A stretch of DNA of 64,000 nt. It comes from DALYDK01 sp031973215. Its GTDB lineage: Bacteria > Patescibacteriota > Saccharimonadia > Saccharimonadales > CAIOMD01. The stretch is from NCBI GenBank assembly GCA_031973215.1, contig DALYDK010000005.1, positions 19,931 to 83,930 on the forward strand. The letters run 5' to 3'. A program made the translations under genes and the position numbers. The notes beneath the pieces are model-generated. The model was not told the DNA's origin. It ran no database searches and saw only the letters and a list, made by a program, of their open reading frames with translations. This document shows, one piece after another, positions 24,747 to 32,960 of the stretch (positions within the stretch are counted from its first letter, which is position 1; each line of letters begins with the position of its first letter).

Positions 24747-25144
24747 TATAGGTTTTCCTTAATTTTATTGGCATTTTCTGCGAGTTGGGCGTGGTTAATG
24801 GTTTCCGGCATTTCAGGCACATATCTGTATTCATCTATTGTGTTAAATGGAATGAGGTGAACGTGAGCGTGTGGAACATCCAAACCAACAACCTGTACGC
24901 CAACTCTTTTAGTTTGAAAAGCTTTCTTTTGGGCTTTTGCTATTTTTTTTACCGTCTCCCAGAGTGCAGTGTAGTCATCGCTATCTAGGTCGTCGAAATG
25001 ATCTACTTGTATTTTAGGTACCACCAAACAGTGTCCTGGTTGAACGGGGTTAATGTCCATAAATGCTATTGTTAGGTCGTCTTCGTAAACTTTGTGAGAG
25101 GGTATTTCACCGCTAATAATTTTACTGAAAATTGATTTTGCCAT
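24746..25144 (-). CDS. HIT-family nucleotide hydrolase/transferase
   Basis: 132 residues. The histidine triad is clear: HAHVHLIP at 92-99, where the middle His is the nucleophile that attacks nucleotide alpha-phosphates (Hint-like AMP-amidates, dinucleoside polyphosphates). The N-terminus SIFSKIISGEIPSHKVYEDD and the DINPVQPGHCLVVPK segment are typical of HinT-type proteins. It follows the PH-domain gene by 2 bases and overlaps the 59-residue membrane gene. Confidence 0.93.
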   Translation of the reverse strand: MAKSIFSKIISGEIPSHKVYEDDLTIAFMDINPVQPGHCLVVPKIQVDHFDDLDSDDYTALWETVKKIAKAQKKAFQTKRVGVQVVGLDVPHAHVHLIPFNTIDEYRYVPEMPETINHAQLAENANKIKENL

Positions 25145-25146
25145 TT

Positions 25147-25803
25147 TTAGATTACTCCGTCTATTTTGCCATCTAGTAATATATCGTGCAGTGTTTTAGC
25201 GCTGGGCAAAGTTAGCCCAGGTATGTAAGCCTCTGACTTGGCGGTATAACCCCCAATAACTTGCATGGGCTGAGTAACTGCGCTACCCGCTGTTTCAATG
25301 CTAATACGAGCTAATCCGAATAATCTATCTACCAGTGATCGCTCTATATTTACGTTCTGGACTTGATCAAAAGGCACGCTAATAGTCTTTTGGTTAATAA
25401 TCCCGAATTTTATAAATAGGCCGTCATCTGTAACTTCGTACCAGAAGTTACTATAAGCCCATAGTGCAATGATTAGTAATGTCACTACGGCCAATAATGT
25501 AACTAAGCTAAAAATGAGTGGCTGCATAACAACACCAACAATTAGTAGCACAAAAAGTAAAAAACTAACTTTAAGGTAATTAAAAAAGAACAAAATGACA
25601 ACGCTGGGGCTTAGTTTGGATCTGGCAATTGTATCGGGTGAGCTTTTTAGGTTATGTGCTGGTTTTTCTTCTGTTGTGGTAGCTGGTTCATTCGCCCTGA
25701 AACCAGAAGCCTCTTGGCCGTGTTGGGCCGCCCCGCAATATTTACAAAAGTTAGAATTATGGGGGATTAATTGTCCGCAGTTGCTGCAATATATTTGACT
25801 CAT
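25147..25803 (-). CDS. Zinc-ribbon plus bacterial PH (bPH2) membrane protein
   Basis: 218 residues: a zinc ribbon (YCSNCGQLI and FCKYCGAAQ, residues 5-27), a polar linker, two membrane helices (about 68-90 and 95-113), then a bacterial PH domain of the YdbS/YdbT type (YEVTDDGLFIKFGIINQKTISVPFDQVQNVNIERSLVDRLFG). The function of bPH2 proteins is not established; some contribute to antimicrobial peptide resistance. First gene of the tight minus-strand run bPH2, HIT, small membrane protein, rlmH. Confidence 0.82.
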   Translation of the reverse strand: MSQIYCSNCGQLIPHNSNFCKYCGAAQHGQEASGFRANEPATTTEEKPAHNLKSSPDTIARSKLSPSVVILFFFNYLKVSFLLFVLLIVGVVMQPLIFSLVTLLAVVTLLIIALWAYSNFWYEVTDDGLFIKFGIINQKTISVPFDQVQNVNIERSLVDRLFGLARISIETAGSAVTQPMQVIGGYTAKSEAYIPGLTLPSAKTLHDILLDGKIDGVI

Positions 25804-25842
25804 TAATTAAAAGTATATATTAAAAAAACTGATGGTTGAATT

Positions 25843-26310
25843 TTATTTAAGAGTTAGTGCATATTTCGGTATGTCGCCGGCATAACGAACTTCTTCAACG
25901 GTTGGAGTCCCTAAAATTTCGTCAGCTTCAGATAAATAATTTATTACTTTAGAGGGGAATAAATACGCTGTATCTACTTCGATTAATGCAATTTTACCCA
26001 TTTTTTGTTGAGTAAGAGATGCAATCTCAACGGCAAATTCTTCTGAATCTGACAAACAGACAACCGGATGGTCTTCTCCTGGAAGGGTAGAAGCAATAAG
26101 ACCTCCTTGTAAAATATTGGGAATCCAAAGCGAGGGTGTTGCATGAAAAAGAATACCGGGGATTGGTTTTCGAAGTTTTTCTTGTCGCTGAAGTTCTTCC
26201 GCAATAATACTAAGCTGATCCACAAGATTTTCAATCAGTTGTAGTGATTCTTCAGGAGAAGAAGCTGAATCTGGGAATAGATGGCAAATGTCAACTTTGG
26301 GACTGTGCAT
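25843..26310 (-). CDS. ADP-ribosyltransferase-fold-like protein
   Basis: 155 residues from ATG 26310 (a minus-strand TATAAT ends 9 bases before it; the frame extends further but that part lies upstream of the likely transcript). After a helical N-terminus comes GILFHATPSLWIPNILQGGL, then VVCLSDSEEFAVEIAS, IALIEVDTAYLF and, at the end, EVRYAGDIPKYALTL. The spacing of H-x-T, xxILxxGL, VxLSxS and a late E-V-x-x-x-G-D-I-P fits the ADP-ribosyltransferase/RNA 2'-phosphotransferase fold. I infer this from pattern only. Target unknown; it could be a toxin-like or RNA-processing enzyme. No antitoxin-like partner is obvious. Confidence 0.5.
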   Translation of the reverse strand: MHSPKVDICHLFPDSASSPEESLQLIENLVDQLSIIAEELQRQEKLRKPIPGILFHATPSLWIPNILQGGLIASTLPGEDHPVVCLSDSEEFAVEIASLTQQKMGKIALIEVDTAYLFPSKVINYLSEADEILGTPTVEEVRYAGDIPKYALTLK

Positions 26311-26408
26311 ATAAACATAATTATAACATAAATTAATAATTTCCACAAGTAATATATTGTGAAAAAAAATTTACATTGTATTTGTACCTATTATTGTCGT
26401 ATAAAATG

Positions 26409-26455
26409 CCTGCGAGTGATTTGTTGGCGCTCTGAACCTCTTCTCGGGTTCAAAT
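26409..26455. repeat. Repeat downstream of tRNA-Ser(CGA), copy A
   Basis: About 47 bases differing from 29255-29305 at about five positions plus one indel. It contains GGGTTCAAAT, like a tRNA T-arm, and lies beyond the terminator of the tRNA gene, in the same place relative to it as copy B. Confidence 0.65.
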
Positions 26456-26471
26456 TCTTTTCTTTTTTATA

Positions 26472-26505
26472 AAAAGAAAATCGCCCGGTCATTTTGACCG
26501 AGCGA
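26472..26505 (-). terminator. Terminator of tRNA-Ser(CGA)
   Basis: On the minus strand TCGCTCGGTC, a 5-base loop and GACCGGGCGA are followed by TTTTCTTTT. The same stem and tail follow the tRNA-Ser genes at 29358 and 32961. Confidence 0.88.
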
Positions 26506-26512
26506 CTCTCTC

Positions 26513-26602
26513 TGGCGGAGAGAGAGGGATTCGAACCCTCGGAACCATTGCTGGCTCACTTGTTTTCGAGACAAGCCAGTTCAACCACTCCTGCATCTCT
26601 CC
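26513..26602 (-). tRNA. tRNA-Ser (anticodon CGA), CCA encoded
   Basis: 90 bases with acceptor GGAGAGA / TCTCTCC, discriminator G and encoded CCA. The anticodon loop CTCGAAA between CTTGT and ACAAG gives CGA, reading UCG. A long variable arm of the Ser class and GGTTCGAATCC T-arm are present. A TATAAT lies 12 bases upstream on the minus strand. Confidence 0.95.
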
Positions 26603-26726
26603 ATGTATAAATTATAAAGGTTCGAATCCCGGGATTTCGACCCTCCTTCGGCGGGCCCGTCGCAACATCTTTGAAAACCAGTTTTCAAGAGTTGACTCCC
26701 TTGCGAAATGCCACAGGCATTTCTCA

Positions 26727-26781
26727 CCTCGGAACCATTGCTGGCTCACTTGTTTTCGAGACAAGCCAGTTCAACCACTCC
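26727..26781. repeat. 55-bp tRNA-Ser fragment left of the gap
   Basis: Exact 55-base copy of tRNA-Ser(CGA) positions 26537-26591 and of the sequence right of the gap (26882-26936). The T-arm half is replaced by unrelated sequence, so this copy is not an intact tRNA. The stretch before it (26603-26726) is patchy, with short inverted repeats and a T-arm-like piece, and no gene. Confidence 0.85.
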
Positions 26782-26881
26782 NNNNNNNNNNNNNNNNNNN
26801 NNNNNNNNNNNNNNNNNNNNNNNNNNNNNNNNNNNNNNNNNNNNNNNNNNNNNNNNNNNNNNNNNNNNNNNNNNNNNNNNN
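26782..26881. other. Scaffold gap of 100 N
   Basis: Exactly 100 N, a placeholder length, between two identical 55-base flanks. The true distance is unknown and may be zero. Confidence 0.97.
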
Positions 26882-26947
26882 CCTCGGAACCATTGCTGGC
26901 TCACTTGTTTTCGAGACAAGCCAGTTCAACCACTCCTGCACCTCTCC
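26882..26947 (-). tRNA. Partial tRNA-Ser (anticodon CGA), 3' part in the gap
   Basis: The 5' part of a second tRNA-Ser(CGA): acceptor strand GGAGAGG (GGAGAGA in the intact gene), D-arm, anticodon arm with CGA, and part of the variable arm. The T-arm and 3' end fall in the gap. A TATAAT-like box lies upstream on the minus strand. It may be a real second locus or an assembly branch of the first. Confidence 0.6.
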
Positions 26948-26985
26948 TGATAGGTATAATTATATTTAATTGAAAACTTTTTGCA

Positions 26986-27615
26986 CTATTTCCGAAAAAT
27001 ATATGGAGCAGAATTAATAAAAGCTTCGTCTTCAATTTGGTTGACCAAGGAGATTGCTACGCTATGCCGATTAATTGTTCTAAAGGGCAGGGGGTATTTG
27101 TTTTTCAGCTGAAATTTGCCTGGTTTTCCGACATTATTCATAACAGGAGATCTAACTACAGTCCAGTTTAAGTTGCTTGATTGTAATAATCTGAGATGCT
27201 CTTCGCCGTCAAATAATATCTTTCCAGCTAATAATTTAAATATAGGATGTGTAAGTCGTTGAATAATTCCGATTTTTTCTTCCTTAACCTGCGCCTCAGA
27301 TCCTGTTAAAGAAATAATTCTGTTACAGCCAGTACCCTCCATTAAGGGAATGATATTTTTCATAGCTACAGACAAAACATCTTTTCGTTTGGTGCCCCAG
27401 CTACCTAAGCAGGATATGACAATATCAATATCTTTAAGTGCTTGCCTAAGACTCTCTTGGTTATAAATATCGCCTTGAAAGAATGTGACATTTTTATATT
27501 CTGGTAAGAGGTTTTTTCCGTGAATGAATGCACTAATTGAGTATTCTGTTTTTGATAGCTCTTTAACAACCAAAGACCCAACTTTTCCATTAGCTCCAAG
27601 GACTAGAATGTTCAT
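26986..27615 (-). CDS. NAD(P)-binding SDR/NmrA-like protein
   Basis: 209 residues. The Rossmann start MNILVLGANGKVGSLVVKEL with G-x-x-G-x-x-G binds NAD(P); VTFFQGDIYNQESLRQAL and IDIVISCLGSWG follow as in atypical short-chain dehydrogenases of the NmrA/BVR-B group; LNWTVVRSPVMNN is the typical late motif. No Tyr-x3-Lys is seen, so it may bind NAD(P) without classical catalysis. Its ATG overlaps the stop of the membrane gene upstream by 4 bases. Confidence 0.82.
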   Translation of the reverse strand: MNILVLGANGKVGSLVVKELSKTEYSISAFIHGKNLLPEYKNVTFFQGDIYNQESLRQALKDIDIVISCLGSWGTKRKDVLSVAMKNIIPLMEGTGCNRIISLTGSEAQVKEEKIGIIQRLTHPIFKLLAGKILFDGEEHLRLLQSSNLNWTVVRSPVMNNVGKPGKFQLKNKYPLPFRTINRHSVAISLVNQIEDEAFINSAPYIFRK

Positions 27616-28013
27616 TTAGAAATCTTTTTACCTGTTAATTTGTAGATTATGAAGTTTGCAACCACCACCTCAACTACACTTAAAGGAACGGCAAATACTA
27701 AAATTTTAGAAGGCAATACCAATAAATTACCAATTACTAGCCACATCATTACAAAACCGTAAATCCAGGATATTATTACCAGCTCAACAAAACTGAGCTT
27801 TTTAGATAGAAAAAATATAGTAACAGCAAAGACGAGAGACCAAATCATCCAAATTATTCCGTTTATTGGCTCGGATGGAAAGGTTAATCCAAGGCTATTG
27901 AAATGATCTTTCCAGGTGTTAATAAAAAGCAGTTGGTTTCGAACAAATTCAGATAATCCTATCCAAAAAGTGGCTAATAATATCGCAATTGTATTTTGTA
28001 GAGTTCTATTCAT
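27612..28013 (-). CDS. Four-helix membrane protein
   Basis: 133 residues with four hydrophobic segments (about 8-30, 52-69, 74-96, 100-123) and little outside the membrane. No family recognised. It is the first gene of a two-gene operon with the NAD(P)-binding protein, overlapping by 4 bases (ATGA), so the two are likely translated in concert. Confidence 0.68.
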   Translation of the reverse strand: MNRTLQNTIAILLATFWIGLSEFVRNQLLFINTWKDHFNSLGLTFPSEPINGIIWMIWSLVFAVTIFFLSKKLSFVELVIISWIYGFVMMWLVIGNLLVLPSKILVFAVPLSVVEVVVANFIIYKLTGKKISK

Positions 28014-28213
28014 TCACTAATTTTTCCATAAGAATTTTATGAATTCAATATATTTGATACTTGATATTTCGCGTAAAAAGCAATTCATCTGGACAAACTA
28101 GACATCCGGCGCGATAAACAAGTGCATTCACCATGCTCTAAGCAAGCTTATGGGCGTGGCTCATTGGCACCCTGAACGCACTTCGTACGTTATGGCATTC
28201 GCAAGCAAATGCT

Positions 28214-28250
28214 ACCAACTTAAAACCCCTAGGAAGTAGGGGGCTTAAGT

Positions 28251-28254
<4 letters not shown>
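28214..28254 (-). terminator. Inverted repeat and terminator of tRNA-Arg
   Basis: CCAACTTAA and TTAAGTTGG flank an inner stem CCCCTA / TAGGGG with T-rich arms. The outer arm includes the CCA end of the tRNA. The rest of 28014-28213 holds a fragment similar to the tRNA-Arg 3' part (CCGGCGCGAT) but no gene that I can support. Confidence 0.7.
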
Positions 28255-28327
<73 letters not shown>

Positions 28328-28384
28328 ATAAAACAGGGGTAATAGTATCATAATTAATATATTTTGTCTATGAAGAGGATATTT

Positions 28385-29050
28385 TTAAAACCGTAGTTTT
28401 TGGCTGATTTTGTCAGCTATGTCTCTTTTTCTGTCTTCAAACGGCAGTATGTCACCTAGTATATCTATAATCTTGTCAGCACCAGCCGGATCTATGTAAA
28501 TTGTAATTGGCATCATAAGTTTTTTGATTGGCATTAAATGAATGCTTGGAATGGCTTGGTCTTCTATGATACTGAAGCTTTTAAACTGGTTAAAAAGGTA
28601 GAATTTATTTCCAACATTAATGCCAGTTTTATCTATGCTATAGTCTAGAACTCTGGGTTTAAGTCTACCGTAAAATGCAACCGTAATTCCTAAAATTAAT
28701 ATGACTATTGCCGAGAAAACTTGTTTAGTAAGAAGGTATGTTAATCCGGCAAAAACAAATGAACCAAAAGCTAGTAACAAGTACCATGAACCATTTTTAT
28801 CAGATGAAGCAAATTCAGATGCTCGCCAGCTAAATAAAGGCTCTTCTGGGCTGGGTTTTGCTGCTTGATTATCATAATTTTGAGTGGGCTGTTGTTCTGT
28901 TTGAACTGCCGGAGCGGCTTCCTCTTGTTTAGCATGGTCTGGTTGCGATTGTGGTGTATTAATTGTTTGATTTTGCGTTAAATTGCCACTTGTGTACTGC
29001 CACTGAGGCTGTATAACTTGGGGTTCTTGGCTGTTTTTATTTGGATCCAT
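28385..29050 (-). CDS. Membrane protein with disordered N-terminus
   Basis: 221 residues. Residues 1-80 are Gln/Pro/Asn-rich and likely disordered in the cytoplasm; then LFSWRASEFASSDKNGSWY, two membrane helices (about 90-107 and 112-131), and a C-terminal soluble domain (YSIDKTGINVGNKFYLFNQFKSFSII) of about 90 residues that reads like a PH-type beta barrel followed by a helix. I know no function. A TTTGTATATATTG stretch lies before the ATG. Confidence 0.68.
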   Translation of the reverse strand: MDPNKNSQEPQVIQPQWQYTSGNLTQNQTINTPQSQPDHAKQEEAAPAVQTEQQPTQNYDNQAAKPSPEEPLFSWRASEFASSDKNGSWYLLLAFGSFVFAGLTYLLTKQVFSAIVILILGITVAFYGRLKPRVLDYSIDKTGINVGNKFYLFNQFKSFSIIEDQAIPSIHLMPIKKLMMPITIYIDPAGADKIIDILGDILPFEDRKRDIADKISQKLRF

Positions 29051-29254
29051 TTGTATATATTGTACAACAAAAGATAAGCGTATTAATTTATATATATGTA
29101 CGTATTGCCATTGGGAGTTGGCAAGCTAATTGTCAAACCACATTTCAGCTTATAAATAAAAAAAGCCCATATAAACTGGACTGAAATTATTTTGCAGAGG
29201 AGGAGGGGGATAATTCACTGCGTTCATGCGCACTCATCATTCTCGGAATATATT

Positions 29255-29305
29255 CCTGTGAGTGATTCGTTGGCGCACTAAACCCTCTTCTCGGGTTCAA
29301 ATCCC
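29255..29305. repeat. Repeat downstream of tRNA-Ser(GCT), copy B
   Basis: Near-identical to 26409-26455. In both places the order on the minus strand is tRNA-Ser, terminator, this repeat. A decayed piece similar to the tRNA 3' end (GGAGGAGGGGGATAATTC) also lies at about 29198-29215; the rest of 29051-29254 shows nothing else. Confidence 0.65.
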
Positions 29306-29316
29306 CTTCTTTTTTA

Positions 29317-29350
29317 GAAAAGAAAATCGCCCGGTCATACGACCGAGCGA
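29317..29350 (-). terminator. Terminator of tRNA-Ser(GCT)
   Basis: TCGCTCGGTC, loop of 4, GACCGGGCGA, then TTTTCTTTTC on the minus strand; same stem as at the other two tRNA-Ser genes. Confidence 0.87.
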
Positions 29351-29357
29351 CTCTCCT

Positions 29358-29450
29358 TGGCGGAGGAGGAGGGATTCGAACCCTCGCTGGAACTTTCGCC
29401 CCACTAACGATTTAGCAAACCGTCCCCTTCAGCCACTTGGGTACTCCTCC
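29358..29450 (-). tRNA. tRNA-Ser (anticodon GCT), CCA encoded
   Basis: 93 bases: acceptor GGAGGAG / CTCCTCC, G73, CCA. Anticodon stem ACGGT / ATCGT with loop TTGCTAA gives GCT, reading AGC/AGU. Long variable arm of the Ser class. Confidence 0.95.
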
Positions 29451-29507
29451 TAACGTGGCATAACAGTGGTAAATTATAGCAATCAAACACCATATAGGGC
29501 AAACTAT

Positions 29508-30179
29508 TTAAAAGGTTTTTGCAAAAACGCAAGCAATTATCTCTGAGGCTCCAGCTTTTTTAAGGATCTTAGATGCATAATTAATTGTTGCCCCAGTCGT
29601 TGCAATATCGTCAATTATTAGAATTTTTTTACCTATTAATTTCTGTTGTTTGATAATTTGATAATAATTTTTAATTGCTTTAATGCGATCTTGTTTGTTT
29701 AAGTTGTGAAGCGGGGCAGAGTTAACGCGCTCTATGGTTTTCTTGTATTTTAAACCTCTGTGTTTGGCAAAGTTCTTAGCTATTAAGAATGAATGGTCAT
29801 AGCCATTCTGTCTTATTCTTTTGGTCGACGTAGGGACCCAGGAAACGACATAGTCATTATCAAAAAAGGGTAAATCTTCGTTCATGTATTTTGCCATTTC
29901 CGAGCCGCCAAAACGCCTGGTTTCGAACTTGTACTTAATTAAATAGTCTTTAATTGTTGTTTCGTATTTATTAATACAAAAAACTTTATTGGGTGCGAAC
30001 TTTGAATTATGGGTTTCACAAGGTTGGTTTAAATGAGTAGCTTTTTGGCAAACAAAACAGATGCTGCCTAGCTTAGGTATAGAGTAGTAGCAACCAGGGC
30101 ATAGTAGAAAATTTTCTTGGCCACATTCTATGCAGTGTTCAGGCGCAATAATGTTCAATAGTTTCTCGATTGGGTTCAT
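29508..30179 (-). CDS. ComF-family phosphoribosyltransferase-like protein
   Basis: 223 residues. N-terminal zinc module with Cys pairs (HCIECGQENFLLCPGCY, SICFVCQKA). The C-terminal type I PRTase domain has the PRPP loop KILIIDDIATTGATINYA near 190-207. ComF proteins are needed for DNA uptake in competent bacteria, and the FETRRFGGSEMAKYM and WVPTSTKRIRQNGYDHS motifs are typical of the family. In CPR bacteria DNA uptake may supply nucleotides; that is inference. No other competence gene in the window. Confidence 0.92.
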   Translation of the reverse strand: MNPIEKLLNIIAPEHCIECGQENFLLCPGCYYSIPKLGSICFVCQKATHLNQPCETHNSKFAPNKVFCINKYETTIKDYLIKYKFETRRFGGSEMAKYMNEDLPFFDNDYVVSWVPTSTKRIRQNGYDHSFLIAKNFAKHRGLKYKKTIERVNSAPLHNLNKQDRIKAIKNYYQIIKQQKLIGKKILIIDDIATTGATINYASKILKKAGASEIIACVFAKTF

Positions 30180-30312
30180 GTTGTATAAATTATGTTGTTA
30201 AGCAGGCTACAATGTATTGCTCTTAATTGTTATTATCAGATATACTTCTAGCACACACAAAAATATTTTAAAACTAAAAATGTAGATTTAAAATAAATCG
30301 TGGAGGGTAATA

Positions 30313-30777
30313 ATGGCACGACGCTCAGCAAATGATGATGATTTGCTTATGGAAGATGAACTAACTGCTGCTTTTTTGGGTGAGGAAGAGCTAGGTGCGG
30401 TTGAAAATGTACCACAAGTACAAGAAGAAGAATGGGACGAAGAAGAAGCAGTTCCAGGACAACTAGCTATTGATGTATACGAAACAAAAGAGAAGTTGGT
30501 AGTTAAGGCCAGAACGGCTGGCGTTAACAAGAACGATCTTGATGTTAGCATTGCAGATAATACTTTAACTATCCGAGGCACACTTAATGCCGGATATGAG
30601 GAAGATGTTGAAAATTATCATCTTCAGGAATGTTACTGGGGAGAATTCTCTAGAAGCTATGTTTTACCTGTACAGGTAAAAGAAGATGAAATAGAGGCAG
30701 TATTAAAAGATGGTGTACTTACTATTGGCTTCACAAAAGTTAAGCAAGATAGTGTAAAAAAGATTCAAATTCTTTAA
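30313..30777 (+). CDS. Hsp20 small heat-shock protein
   Basis: 154 residues with a very acidic N-terminus (residues 8-48) and an alpha-crystallin domain from about 50 (LAIDVYETKEKLVVKARTAG, LTIRGTLN, then GEFSRSYVLPVQV and DGVLTIGFTK). It holds unfolding proteins in ATP-independent oligomers. The usual C-terminal IxI appears as IQIL at the end. GTGGAGGG precedes ATG 30313. The acidic N-terminus is unlike the hydrophobic one of most Hsp20s. No CIRCE or other operator was seen. Confidence 0.92.
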   Translation: MARRSANDDDLLMEDELTAAFLGEEELGAVENVPQVQEEEWDEEEAVPGQLAIDVYETKEKLVVKARTAGVNKNDLDVSIADNTLTIRGTLNAGYEEDVENYHLQECYWGEFSRSYVLPVQVKEDEIEAVLKDGVLTIGFTKVKQDSVKKIQIL

Positions 30778-30796
30778 AAAATCAACAAACTAAAAA

Positions 30797-30825
30797 GCAC
30801 CCACCAAACTACAGGTGGGTGCTTT
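30797..30825 (+). terminator. Terminator of hsp20
   Basis: GCACCCACC and GGTGGGTGC form a 9-bp perfect stem with A residues before and TTTATT after; it can serve both hsp20 and the convergent ABC operon. Confidence 0.85.
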
Positions 30826-30847
30826 ATTGTTGTATTAACAACATACA

Positions 30848-32080
30848 CTATTCATATCTAAGTGACTGTATTGGGTCTTTTCTGGCAGCCTGTATGGCAG
30901 GGGCCATGCCAAAAATTATTCCAACAGCTATTGAAACCAAGCTTGCCAAAAGTATTGTGCCTACTGATACTACTGGGTTTAAGTCAGTCCATATTTTTAT
31001 AAAGTATGTTATTAATAATGAACTCAGAACGCCTATTATTCCTCCGACTACACTTATAACCGTGGCTTCGACTAAGAATTGACTCAATATTTGCTGGTTA
31101 GTAGCTCCTACGGCTTTTCTGACTCCAATTTCTTTCGTTCTTTCGCTAACTCCAACAAGCATGATGTTCATTATTCCAATTCCGCCTACTATTAATGATG
31201 TACTTGCTATGGCAACAATGAATGAAGTTAGTTGTGACATGGTTTTATTGGCAGCAGCAAGGTAGTCTTCTTTTTTTAGTATCGTAAAGTCTTCTTGACC
31301 GGCATGGTTGGCTAATAGAGTATTTTTTATTTGATCATTAATTGAGTTAACATCTTTGATGTCATTAACTTGAACGAAAATTTCATTAATTTGGCCGCTG
31401 TTATTACTAATTTTTTTAGCCATACCATAAGGCATGAAAACAAAATTATTTAAGTTATCGGATATTGTAAGAGTGCTTTCTTTAAATGGCTGAAGAATAC
31501 CGCGCACGACAAATGTTTCGCCTCTAATAGTTATGGTTTGTCCGATGGGGTCTCGGATAGTAAATAAATCCTCGGCAATATTTCTGCCAATTACTACCGT
31601 GTTTCGCTCGTTATCATTGGGTCCAAAAAAGTCTCCGTAGTCGACTTTATCGCCTAGAATATTTTGTATATCACCTGTAACTCCGACTATTCTTGCTTCA
31701 GAATAGTTTTGTTTGCTGTCTGTACTTAGAACACCTCCAATTTGCATTGAGGGAATAACTGTACTAACACCTTTAATACTTTTTAGAGATTCAATATCTT
31801 TCTCGGAAAGCGTGCTCACTCCTTGTTGAGCGCTTGGATTAAAGCTCGTAATGGCACCTGTGCTTGAGTCGTATGCAAAAGTTTTGCCAGGTTTAATAGT
31901 AATAACATCTGAACCGAACTGATCTATTTGATCAACAACTTGTTTTCTAATGCCGTCGGCAATTCCTACCGTTGTTACGACGCTGGCTACACCTATAACA
32001 ACCCCCAGCATTGTTAGAAAGCTTCTTGTTTTTGAGGCTTTTATACTAGTGAAAGCCATTCTTATATTTGTGCTAATCAC
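30848..32080 (-). CDS. ABC exporter permease, MacB/FtsX type
   Basis: 410 residues. N-terminal helix after MISTNIRMAFTSIKASKTRSFLTMLGVVIGVASV, an extracytoplasmic domain of about 220 residues (MacB_PCD), then three C-terminal helices with the FtsX motif GVSERTKEIGVRKAVGATNQQIL and the end PIQSLRYE. MacB-type permeases couple ATP hydrolysis to mechanical transfer of peptides or lipoproteins rather than a channel. The ATPase gene lies just upstream with a 4-base overlap. No periplasmic adaptor gene is next to it. Confidence 0.93.
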   Translation of the reverse strand: MISTNIRMAFTSIKASKTRSFLTMLGVVIGVASVVTTVGIADGIRKQVVDQIDQFGSDVITIKPGKTFAYDSSTGAITSFNPSAQQGVSTLSEKDIESLKSIKGVSTVIPSMQIGGVLSTDSKQNYSEARIVGVTGDIQNILGDKVDYGDFFGPNDNERNTVVIGRNIAEDLFTIRDPIGQTITIRGETFVVRGILQPFKESTLTISDNLNNFVFMPYGMAKKISNNSGQINEIFVQVNDIKDVNSINDQIKNTLLANHAGQEDFTILKKEDYLAAANKTMSQLTSFIVAIASTSLIVGGIGIMNIMLVGVSERTKEIGVRKAVGATNQQILSQFLVEATVISVVGGIIGVLSSLLITYFIKIWTDLNPVVSVGTILLASLVSIAVGIIFGMAPAIQAARKDPIQSLRYE

Positions 32081-32904
32081 TTCGTTTTGCCTTTCTTTGC
32101 TTTATTTTTAGTAGATTTCTTTATTTTTGGTTTTTTTATTACATTATCTTCATTCTTTTCAATTTCTTCTGCAGCTTCCTGGTCTTCTTTTGTCAATCTT
32201 TCAAGATCAACTATTTCATTCTTTTTGAGTGGCTTATCTTCTACAATAGCGCCATCTCTCATATATACAATTCTACTGGCATAGGCTGTTAAGTCTGGGT
32301 TATGTGTAACCATTATTATGGTGTTTCCGGCGGCATGTATTTCTTTTAGCATGTCCATTATAGACTCGCTGCTAGCGCTATCAAGATTTCCGGTCGGTTC
32401 GTCTGCAATTATAAGACTTGGTCTATTAATTAATGCTCTGGCAATTGCTACTCTTTGTATTTGTCCACCGCTTAATTGATGGGGCAGGTAATACTCTCTG
32501 TTTTGTAAGCCAATTTTTTGCAGCATGTTAGAAGCTTTTTTGTATCGATTTATTTTTAAGATTCCTTTGTAGGCAAGCGGCAAAGATACGTTTTCAAGCA
32601 CAGTCATGGTGCCAATTAAATTAAAACTCTGGAATATGAATCCGAAGTTATCCCTACGAATTTTGGCTCTTTTTCTTGAGCGGAGCCTGGAAACATCTCT
32701 TTCGTTAAGATAGTATTTGCCTTGTGAGCATCTGTCTAGTAGGCCGATAATATTAAGTAGGGTACTTTTGCCGGATCCACTAGCGCCCATAACCGCAATG
32801 AATTCACCCTTGTCTATCTCTAGGCTCACTTCATCTAGGGCAATGGTTGTTGCATCGCCAAAACCATATACCTTGCTAATACTGTCTAGTTTAATTAATG
32901 ACAT
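32077..32904 (-). CDS. ABC transporter ATPase, MacB/LolD type
   Basis: 275 residues. Walker A GASGSGKSTLLNIIG (about 40-54), Q-loop FQSFNL, signature HQLSGGQIQRVAIARALINRPSLIIADEPTGNLDS and the H-loop MVTHNPDL. After the ATPase domain comes a Lys/Glu-rich tail (from about 235), unusual for the family, probably a disordered or nucleic-acid-like basic end. Partner of the permease; operon order ATPase then permease with 4-base overlap. Confidence 0.94.
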   Translation of the reverse strand: MSLIKLDSISKVYGFGDATTIALDEVSLEIDKGEFIAVMGASGSGKSTLLNIIGLLDRCSQGKYYLNERDVSRLRSRKRAKIRRDNFGFIFQSFNLIGTMTVLENVSLPLAYKGILKINRYKKASNMLQKIGLQNREYYLPHQLSGGQIQRVAIARALINRPSLIIADEPTGNLDSASSESIMDMLKEIHAAGNTIIMVTHNPDLTAYASRIVYMRDGAIVEDKPLKKNEIVDLERLTKEDQEAAEEIEKNEDNVIKKPKIKKSTKNKAKKGKTK

Positions 32905-32960
32905 TTATAAAATTTTACCTTTTATAAGATATAATTAGCAAGTTATATAATAAAAAAAAT

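Noticed and set aside
24589..24834. 81-residue minus-strand frame across the HIT gene and the small membrane gene
   Set aside because: It lies in a different frame from both; the 59-residue membrane frame has the ribosome site and overlap with the HIT stop.
26671..26973. Open frames that run through the N gap with tRNA-like translation on both sides
   Set aside because: They cross 100 N and translate tRNA antisense; no coding support.
29262..29453. Open frame with RRRRDSNPRW-type translation
   Set aside because: It is the antisense of tRNA-Ser(GCT), its terminator and the repeat; a well-known spurious type.
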